DNA of 64,000 bases, from contig NZ_VIGC02000002.1 of NCBI RefSeq assembly GCF_006569185.2, forward strand, positions 248,001-312,000, written 5' to 3'. A program made the position numbers and the translations under genes. This document shows, one piece after another, positions 58,135-64,000 of this stretch. Source of the DNA: Litorilinea aerophila (GTDB lineage: Bacteria; Chloroflexota; Anaerolineae; Caldilineales; Caldilineaceae). The notes under the pieces were generated by a model that saw only the letters and a program-made list of their open reading frames with translations, was not told the DNA's origin and ran no database searches. Each line of letters opens with the position of its first letter. The stretch's first letter is position 1.

Positions 58135-59304
58135 TTACAAAACCCGGTACTGTTCAACGATCCGTTCATTTACCGTGACGCCAAGTCCCGGCCCGGTGGG
58201 CACTGGCACGGTGCCGTCTACCATTGGGATGCTTTCCTCACAGAGATGGTTGAGCAGGGAAGCTGAAGAGACGTTGTACTCCAGGTAGAGTGAATCCATC
58301 AGATAGGCGTTCAGGTGCAGCGAGGCCGCCTTGAGCAGATCGGTGAGCCAGGCGTGGGGAACACAGTTGATCTGGCGGCGTGCGACCAGGTCAGCGATCT
58401 GCTTGCCCACGGTGATGCCGCCGCAGCGAGAAAGGTCCGGCTGCAACGTGTCCACCCTGCCTTCGATCGCCAGCCGTTCAAAGGCTTCGTATCCAGCGAG
58501 CTGCTCACCGGCAGCCAGCCGCAACGTGGTGGTGTGCTCGGACACGGCGGCGTAGCCCGCGTAATTGTCAGGATGCAGAAAATCTTCGAGCCAAAAGACG
58601 TTCAGCTCCTCCAGCGCTTTGACCAGCCGGATCCAGTCGCGCAGGGGACGTGGCCGGAAGGGGTCGGCGTAGGCGATGCCGTACCAGCCGCCGTCCACCA
58701 TCAGGTCGATGTCTGGGCCGGCCTCCTCACGGGCTGCCCGCACCAGGGCAATATCCAGGTCCAGATCGCGGCCGAACACGCCCCAGCCGAACTTGATAGC
58801 CCGAAAGCCGTGTTTCAGGTACTCGGCCACGGCCGCCTTCATGGCATCCGGCGTAGGCCGAAAGAGGGTGGAGGCATAGGCCTTGACCCGGTCGCGGTAA
58901 CAGGCACCCAGCAGCTTGCAGATCGGCTGGCCCAGTGCCTTGCCGGCAATATCCCACAGCGCGATGTCCGCGCCGGAGATCATTTGCATCCCTGCACCCT
59001 GCCGCCCATAGTAGGCCAGGTAGCGATACATCTTCTGCCACAGCCGTTCCCGCTCCAAGGGATCTTCGCCGAGCAACGCCGCCCGCAGCGACTCGAACCC
59101 GATCTGGCCGCCCGAGGGCGCGTCCACGATGCTCTTGCCCACGTGGGGTTGTGTTTCGATATCTGACCAGCCTGTGATGCCTGCGTCGGTGCTGATCTTG
59201 AGCAGCGAGATGAAGCGCACGCCGTGGGCTTCCGCTGCCTGGCTGGGGTCCGAGTAATTCTTGCCGGTGTCCAGCACCATGGCTTCAACCTCTGTGATTT
59301 TCAT
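58135..59304 (-). CDS. mandelate racemase/muconate lactonizing enzyme-family protein
   Basis: A 389-residue enolase-superfamily enzyme. After the capping domain the barrel shows AIKFGWGVFGRD (catalytic Lys region), metal ligands in DLMVDGGWYG, FWLEDFLHPDN and LAAGEQLAG, DLSRCGGITVGKQIADL and a final His in VPHAWLTDLLKAA. The pattern fits an acid-sugar dehydratase. With the RraA-like protein downstream it could dehydrate a sugar acid to a 2-keto-3-deoxy acid that the aldolase then cleaves; this is inference. The ATG at 59304 follows GGAGG at 11 nt. Confidence 0.88.
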   Translation of the reverse strand: MKITEVEAMVLDTGKNYSDPSQAAEAHGVRFISLLKISTDAGITGWSDIETQPHVGKSIVDAPSGGQIGFESLRAALLGEDPLERERLWQKMYRYLAYYGRQGAGMQMISGADIALWDIAGKALGQPICKLLGACYRDRVKAYASTLFRPTPDAMKAAVAEYLKHGFRAIKFGWGVFGRDLDLDIALVRAAREEAGPDIDLMVDGGWYGIAYADPFRPRPLRDWIRLVKALEELNVFWLEDFLHPDNYAGYAAVSEHTTTLRLAAGEQLAGYEAFERLAIEGRVDTLQPDLSRCGGITVGKQIADLVARRQINCVPHAWLTDLLKAASLHLNAYLMDSLYLEYNVSSASLLNHLCEESIPMVDGTVPVPTGPGLGVTVNERIVEQYRVL

Positions 59305-59353
59305 AACAGCCCATCCTCCAGGGTCATTGCCGGTCGGACTTTGACAAGCGAGG

Positions 59354-59377
59354 GGGGAGCATCCGCGGATGCTCCCC
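59354..59377. repeat. 24-bp perfect palindrome in a gene-free gap
   Basis: GGGGAGCATCCG is followed at once by its reverse complement. It shares the GCATCCGC-GATGC core with the hairpins at 13772-13840. The rest of the gap 59305-59584 shows nothing recognisable. Confidence 0.75.
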
Positions 59378-59584
59378 AGACGGCATCTGTGGTTACACGC
59401 AATCGATACATGCACCTATGGGCTGCGTGGGAGCGCAAGCCCCGGCGCTCTGGGTCAAATCGTTGTATATCCTGGACGCAGAGCATCCCCACGGCACGAC
59501 GGAGACTGCCGGAACGGGCGGAACTCCACGTCACTGGGAATGCTGACTCCGCTGCAGTTTACCCGATTTCTTTCTGTCAGTTGG

Positions 59585-60436
59585 TTAACGCTTTCCGGCG
59601 CGGATTCCCAGCAGACTGAACGCATCCCGGTGGAGAATGCCCTCGATGGTCTCTTCGGTCACCCTGGGTAAGCCGCTGTGGCCGATGATGGCGTTGGCAC
59701 TGCGCAGGCCGTCGATGGATTCTTTGGCTTTGGCAAAGGGATAGTCGGTGCCAAAGAGCAATTTGTGGGTGACGTGATATTCCTGGGCACAGATCAGCAT
59801 ATTGTAGAACTGCCAGGGCCGGTAGAAGAGGGCGGAGATGTCGGCGTAGACGTGGGGGTGCTTGCGGATCACGACCAGGCACTCGTCGGTGTAGGGGTGG
59901 CCGACGTGGGCCAGCACCATGCGCAGTTCAGGATAGCGGATGGCCACTTCGTCGAAAAGCCAGGGCCGGGTGAAACTCAGGGGCGCGGCAGCGTTGAAGG
60001 TGGTCCCACTGTGGAAGAGGATGGGCAACCTATTCTCCTGGCAGTAGGCGTAGATGGGCTGGCAACGCTCGTCCCGGGGATCAAAGCCGGCGTACATGGG
60101 CGCCATCTTGACACCGGCCAGCCCCAGCTCCTCCACGGCGTGTTTCAACGCATCCAGGGCGCCCTTCTGGGTGGGGTCGCAGCAGGCGAAGCCGACCAGC
60201 TTCTCCGGGGCTCGCCCCACAAACCCGGCCACATAATCGTCGGGCACCCAGTAACCGGTCAGGCGGGCCTTGAGGCCAAAGACCACGGTCTTTTCAAAGG
60301 GTTCGGCATCGGCCATGAATCGATCAAAATCGACCGAGAGGTCCATCGGGCCGCCGCGCGCGCGGTCGGCCTCGGCGCGGGTGGCGGCGGCGACATGTTT
60401 TTCAAAATCCCAGGCATGGGCGTGGATATTTTGCAT
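59585..60436 (-). CDS. amidohydrolase-related (COG2159 type) hydrolase/decarboxylase
   Basis: A 283-residue TIM-barrel protein of the amidohydrolase 2 family, which hydrolyses lactones or decarboxylates aromatic and sugar acids. Visible motifs are MQNIHAHAWD (first metal site), GLAGVKMAPMYAGFDP, PILFHSGTTF, MVLAHVGHPY and LLFGTDYPFA (metal-binding Asp). A lactonase role would suit the surrounding sugar-acid genes. AAAGGGAA lies 7 nt before the ATG. It stands between the oxidoreductase gene and the enolase-superfamily gene. Confidence 0.88.
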   Translation of the reverse strand: MQNIHAHAWDFEKHVAAATRAEADRARGGPMDLSVDFDRFMADAEPFEKTVVFGLKARLTGYWVPDDYVAGFVGRAPEKLVGFACCDPTQKGALDALKHAVEELGLAGVKMAPMYAGFDPRDERCQPIYAYCQENRLPILFHSGTTFNAAAPLSFTRPWLFDEVAIRYPELRMVLAHVGHPYTDECLVVIRKHPHVYADISALFYRPWQFYNMLICAQEYHVTHKLLFGTDYPFAKAKESIDGLRSANAIIGHSGLPRVTEETIEGILHRDAFSLLGIRAGKR

Positions 60437-60489
60437 GGCTTATTTCCCTTTCGTCGTGGGAGCCGTTGCCACCTTCTTGATACTGTCTA

Positions 60490-61626
60490 TCAGATAAAGG
60501 TGCGGGGATCGGGGATCTCCACCGGCGCGCCACCCCGGCGCGCCGACTCCAGGACCAGCGGACCGGGCAGGGAGCAGTCCAGCGCGCGGAAGACGTCCAC
60601 CGGCGAGGGGTTTCCAGCGCGGTAGGCCTCGACGAACGCTTTCAGGGTCCAGTAGTCGGAGCCGCCGTGACCCGTTCGTTTCGCAACTTCGCGCGCGGCC
60701 ACGCGATCCGGGATGTATTCCTCCTCAAAATCGGCCAGGCGACGCCAGGAAACGCTGGGTCCGGACCTGCCCGGCCGGTCCGCCGGTTCCAGTTCCTCCA
60801 GCCAGATACGGGGCGGATCGCCGAAGCCCCGCGAGCCTTCAAAGGAACCTTTTGTGCCCTGTAACGCGTAGTAGTCCATCAGGTGAGGCCGGGGGGAGAC
60901 AATGTCCACCCGGATCTTGAGCAGGCGTCCCCCCGCGGTCTGGAAGAGGCTTACCACATTGTCCGGGATACGGATGTCGGCCTCCAGCCGGCCCGGCTGC
61001 ATGGTCATCATGGCGGTGACGCGAGTGGTGCGGTCGTCCAGGATATAGAGCAGGGGCCGCAGGCTGTGCCAGATGTAGACGTAGCCGGAAAAGTACTGGC
61101 CACGCCAGGTCAAAGAGCCGTCGGGGAAGCGATTGAGGCCGCGGCAGTCGTGCAGGTATTCTCCTTCGCCGAAGTAGACGTCGCCCAATTTACCTGCCTG
61201 CACCAGGCGGCGGATCAGCTCGATCTCATCCCGGTAGCCATAGTTCTCCAACAACATGTAAAAGCCGCCACTTCGGTGCACGGCCTGGGCCAGCCGCCGA
61301 CCATCTTCCACCGTGGTGGCCGCCGGCACCTCGGAGAGGACAGCAATGCCGCGCTGCAACGCCTCTACCGCTTGCTGAGCGTGCAAGACGTCAGGCGTCG
61401 CCAGGATCACCACGTCGAGGCCGTGGCGCAGGAAACGGTCGTAGTCGGTGTAGGCCACGGCACCCAGACGACCCGCGGCCTGCTCGGCCGCTTCGGCCAC
61501 CCTGTCACAGACGGCAACGATCTGACCGGCGTCCAGGGTAGCAAGGTGGCGGGCATGGCTCAACCCCCGTGCACTACCCACCTGGTTGCCGCCGGCGCCG
61601 ACCAATCCAAAGCGTAGTTGAGCCAT
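60490..61626 (-). CDS. Gfo/Idh/MocA-family NAD(P)-dependent oxidoreductase
   Basis: A 378-residue sugar or inositol dehydrogenase-like enzyme. The Rossmann fold starts LRFGLVGAGGNQVGSARGLS, with IVAVCDRVAEA at the end of the second strand and AVLSEVPAATTVEDGRRL holding the active-site Glu of the usual EKP block (here SEVP). The C-terminal domain has YLHDCRGLNRFPDGSLTWRGQ. AAAGG lies 10 nt before the ATG at 61626. It would oxidise a sugar before the lactonase/dehydratase steps; the actual substrate is unknown. Confidence 0.88.
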   Translation of the reverse strand: MAQLRFGLVGAGGNQVGSARGLSHARHLATLDAGQIVAVCDRVAEAAEQAAGRLGAVAYTDYDRFLRHGLDVVILATPDVLHAQQAVEALQRGIAVLSEVPAATTVEDGRRLAQAVHRSGGFYMLLENYGYRDEIELIRRLVQAGKLGDVYFGEGEYLHDCRGLNRFPDGSLTWRGQYFSGYVYIWHSLRPLLYILDDRTTRVTAMMTMQPGRLEADIRIPDNVVSLFQTAGGRLLKIRVDIVSPRPHLMDYYALQGTKGSFEGSRGFGDPPRIWLEELEPADRPGRSGPSVSWRRLADFEEEYIPDRVAAREVAKRTGHGGSDYWTLKAFVEAYRAGNPSPVDVFRALDCSLPGPLVLESARRGGAPVEIPDPRTFI

Positions 61627-61714
61627 GGGTAGAAGCCTTTCTAACGAACTGGGAACGGCTAACGGTGAATGAAGGCTCCCTTCGACCAGCCCAGGACACC
61701 ACATTCATCATTCA

Positions 61715-62560
61715 TTATTCATCATTCATAAGCTCACTCATCGTTGTAAAGCGCACGTTACCCTGGGCGCGGGCGTGATCGAACAGGCGCGCGTAGACTT
61801 GAAGCCCGGCGGACCATTTGCCCGTCATGGCGTAGTAATGGGACAGCGTCACGTAGACACCTTGCCGGGCACGGGTACGGTCAAAATCACGTTGAGCCAG
61901 TTGAAAGTGGCGCTCGACGTCTTGCGCCTCCAGGTACCAGGTGTACTCGGACAGCATGGGGATTTCCAGCAAGCCGGACTGGTGCCGGAAGGGGTGGGGG
62001 GGCACGCCGGGCTGCCAGGGTTCACCGGCCTCGTAGTCGCGATTGATGTAGCGCCAGCCCATGGGGTTGACCACCTGGTTGGAGCTCCATTGAAAGCCCA
62101 GATCGGCCAGCGCTGTGTACATGTTGGCACAGGTGGCAAGGCAGCCGGAGCGAAAGCCCGTCGGCTCAAGACCGAGGGCACGGTGGAAGATCTCCAGGCC
62201 CCGTTCCAACTTTTCTCTCAGCAGCGCATATTGATGTTCAGCGACAATGGGTTCTGGATCGTGTTCCCACTGTTTTTTACGCTCCGGCATGATGTCGAGC
62301 ATAAAGCCGGGCGGCACGCCAAACTCAAAGGGGCCATGCACATACCCATGCAACTGGAGGTCGTGGCCCTCTGCCAGCGCGCGTTCGAGCAATCGCAACC
62401 ATTCCGGCTTGCGATCCAGCGGCACGCCACCCGCATTGGGAATGACGAAGAAGGTGGCTGGCACTTCCTGCGCCGCCAGGAAATCGAGCAACTCGGCAAA
62501 CCGTTCTGGCTCCTGGCCGCCGGGGTCGTCGTTGGTGAATACAAACAGCGTTTCGTCCAT
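61715..62560 (-). CDS. polysaccharide deacetylase-family protein
   Basis: A 281-residue protein of the NodB-like carbohydrate esterase superfamily. It opens MDETLFVFTNDDPGG, with the Asp pair of the first metal motif, then PATFFVIPNAGG, HDLQLHGYVHGPFEFG (His-x4-His metal site) and GFRSGCLATCANM (catalytic Arg region). There is no signal peptide, so it acts on small cytoplasmic substrates. AGGAG lies 6 nt before the ATG at 62560. It lies between a permease gene (20 nt upstream) and the oxidoreductase gene. Confidence 0.85.
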   Translation of the reverse strand: MDETLFVFTNDDPGGQEPERFAELLDFLAAQEVPATFFVIPNAGGVPLDRKPEWLRLLERALAEGHDLQLHGYVHGPFEFGVPPGFMLDIMPERKKQWEHDPEPIVAEHQYALLREKLERGLEIFHRALGLEPTGFRSGCLATCANMYTALADLGFQWSSNQVVNPMGWRYINRDYEAGEPWQPGVPPHPFRHQSGLLEIPMLSEYTWYLEAQDVERHFQLAQRDFDRTRARQGVYVTLSHYYAMTGKWSAGLQVYARLFDHARAQGNVRFTTMSELMNDE

Positions 62561-62580
62561 GGGTTCTCCTGACTTGAACA

Positions 62581-63450
62581 CTATCCCTTTAGCCCCGACA
62601 GGACCACACCGCGCACAAAATACTGTTGAGTCAAGAGGAAGATGGCCAGAATCGGCAGCAGGCTGACCGTCGCGCCCGCCATCATATAGGCCCACTGGGT
62701 GTAGTACATGCCGCGGAAGCGGGTCAGGGCCAACGGCAGGGTGAAGAGATTCTGGTCGTAGAGGTAGATCACCGGACCGAGCAGGTCGTTCCAGCTTCCC
62801 ATGAAGCTGAGCAGGGCCAGCGTGGCAATCACCGGTTTGGACAGGGGCATCATGATGCGCAGGTAGATGCCGAAGTGGCTGCAGCCGTCGATCTTGGCGG
62901 CATCGTTCAACTCCTGGGGGATGGTGAGGAAATACTGGCGCATCAGGAAGATGCCGAAGGCACTGCCAAAAAAGGCGGGCACGAAGAGTGGGTAATGGGT
63001 ATTCACCCAGCCGATACGGCTCATGACCACGTAGAGCGGGATCATGGTCACCTGGCCGGGGATCATCAACGCAGCCAGGGTGACGAGGAACAGGACGTTG
63101 CGCCCCCAGAATTTCACCCGTGCAAAGGCGTAGGCCGCCAGCGACGACGAAAGGACGACCCCAACAGTCCACAGCAGGCTCACCTTGACGCTGTTGAAGA
63201 CGTACTGGCCGAAGGGTAGCTCGGTAAACATGTACAGGTAGTTCGACCACAGGGGCGGGTTGGGGATCCATTCTGGCGGAAAGGCAAAGACCCTGGCCTC
63301 CGACTTCAAGGAGGTAGCCACCATCCAATAGAAGGGAAAGATCATGGTCACGGCCGTCAGGGTCATCAGAAAATAGGCCCAGGCCTTGGCCAGAAAACCA
63401 CCCACCTGCCTGGCAGAGGGCAGTGTCCATTCCCGCTTCGCATCTACCAC
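62581..63450 (-). CDS. sugar ABC transporter permease, MalG/UgpE type (second transporter)
   Basis: A 289-residue permease with six helices and the EAA loop LNDAAKIDGCSHFGIYLRIMMPLSKP near 190-215. It ends VRGVVLSGLKG, as in the permease at 18114. The GTG at 63450 is the start because AAGGAG lies 7 nt before it; no ATG fits better. It pairs with the MalF-type permease upstream. Confidence 0.9.
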   Translation of the reverse strand: MVDAKREWTLPSARQVGGFLAKAWAYFLMTLTAVTMIFPFYWMVATSLKSEARVFAFPPEWIPNPPLWSNYLYMFTELPFGQYVFNSVKVSLLWTVGVVLSSSLAAYAFARVKFWGRNVLFLVTLAALMIPGQVTMIPLYVVMSRIGWVNTHYPLFVPAFFGSAFGIFLMRQYFLTIPQELNDAAKIDGCSHFGIYLRIMMPLSKPVIATLALLSFMGSWNDLLGPVIYLYDQNLFTLPLALTRFRGMYYTQWAYMMAGATVSLLPILAIFLLTQQYFVRGVVLSGLKG

Positions 63451-63559
63451 TATTTTACTCCTTCCCACCGAGCTCCGGACGCGCTGGACCTGGCAGCTCT
63501 CCGGTGGGTCCCGCACACGGCGGTCTTACGAGATTTCCCCCGCTTCGCACCACACCCTG

Positions 63560-64000
63560 TCATTCATAGTGCACCCAGCGGTCCTGATATTTGAACTGCA
63601 CGAGCGTGAGGCCAAGGAGGATGAAGAAGAGCACATAGGCCAGGGCGGACGCGTAGCCCATCTCGAAGAAACGGAAGGCATTGGTGTAGACGTAGAGCAC
63701 CATGGTCAGCGTCGAGTAGAGTGGCCCGCCGCCGGTCATGACGTAGGTGTACTCGAAGACCTGGAAGGCGCCGATCAACCCCAGGATCAGGAGCATGAAG
63801 GTGGTGGGAGAGAGAAGGGGAACGGTAATGTATCGGAACTTCGCCCACCCACCGGCACCATCGATCTCGGCAGCCTCGTAGTACACCTCTGGGATGCCCT
63901 GCAAACCGGCCAGAAAGATCAGCATGTTGTAACCCAATCCGCGCCACACAGCCATGATGATCACGGCGGGCATAGCCCACTCTGGGGTCGAAAGCCATGC
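63560..64000 (-). CDS. sugar ABC transporter permease, MalF/UgpA type (partial, runs off window)
   Basis: The C-terminal 146 codons of a permease; the reading frame is open to the window edge ([19 protein letters not shown] at the edge). The EAA loop [29 protein letters not shown] is intact and three further helices follow. The missing upstream genes would be expected to include the substrate-binding protein of this second sugar transporter. Confidence 0.92.
   Translation of the reverse strand, partial: AWLSTPEWAMPAVIIMAVWRGLGYNMLIFLAGLQGIPEVYYEAAEIDGAGGWAKFRYITVPLLSPTTFMLLILGLIGAFQVFEYTYVMTGGGPLYSTLTMVLYVYTNAFRFFEMGYASALAYVLFFILLGLTLVQFKYQDRWVHYE

Noticed and set aside
61715-63430. Single 571-codon gene covering the deacetylase and upstream region
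   Set aside because: The upstream half is antisense-like sequence overlapping the permease in another frame; a strong ribosome-binding site marks the real start at 62560.

Overview
The window is a high-GC bacterial chromosome segment with short gaps, mixed gene orientation and no rRNA, phage or transposase gene. The gene content suggests a Chloroflexota member, probably of the Caldilineae/Anaerolineae kind: many multi-domain hybrid histidine kinases, MalF/MalG-type sugar ABC transporters, enolase-superfamily and Gfo/Idh/MocA sugar-acid enzymes, T-box-controlled tRNA synthetases, aerobic cytochrome c proteins and abundant palindromic intergenic repeats. This placement is inferred from gene content, not from a marker phylogeny.

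Layout. 0-2 kb: a beta-glucuronidase (uidA). 2.2-14 kb: a respiratory locus. A four-gene operon on the minus strand encodes an Fe-S subunit, an NrfD membrane subunit, a Tat-exported molybdopterin catalytic subunit of the tetrathionate-reductase (TtrA) type and a membrane-anchored cytochrome c. It ends in a strong terminator. Next to it lie a NarL-type response regulator, a Crp-family regulator, a DUF1858 protein, a ferredoxin, an ArsR regulator, a histidine kinase and a PhnD-like lipoprotein. The last two look like a TtrS-type sensor split into two genes. 14-27 kb: a RibD-like reductase, a large hybrid kinase, a sugar ABC transporter, an unusual HTH/ATPase/receiver protein, a sialidase-like protein and another hybrid kinase. 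27-32 kb: a serine T-box and serS, a tandem repeat block, then a CDP-alcohol transferase, a TVP38-family protein and a flavoprotein disulfide reductase. 32-37 kb: three tRNA genes, then a SWIM-domain protein paired with an SNF2 helicase. 37-43 kb: a histidine kinase, aspS, an APC permease and an enolase-superfamily enzyme.

43-50 kb holds a DsbB-cytochrome c fusion coupled to a glycosyltransferase. Transcribed away from it are a possible tail-anchored protein, a Get3/ArsA-type ATPase, a methyltransferase, truD and a Lon-N-domain protein. 50.4-51 kb is a five-unit array in which each roughly 124-bp unit carries three perfect hairpins. 51-57 kb holds tRNA-Val, a threonine T-box leading an M20 peptidase-thrS operon, dnaB and a bifunctional-nuclease-family gene. 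57-64 kb is a minus-strand catabolic cluster (RraA-like, enolase superfamily, amidohydrolase, oxidoreductase, deacetylase, two ABC permeases) that runs off the window end.

Four points stand out. There are two complete T-box switches whose specifier codons and acceptor-binding bases agree (AGC/TGGC for Ser, ACC/TGGA for Thr). Several genes have a sigma-70-type -10 box only 6-8 nt before the start codon, suggesting leaderless transcription. A roughly 95-nt structured repeat occurs three times. The respiratory locus and the DsbB-cytochrome c fusion both tie redox enzymes to cytochrome c.
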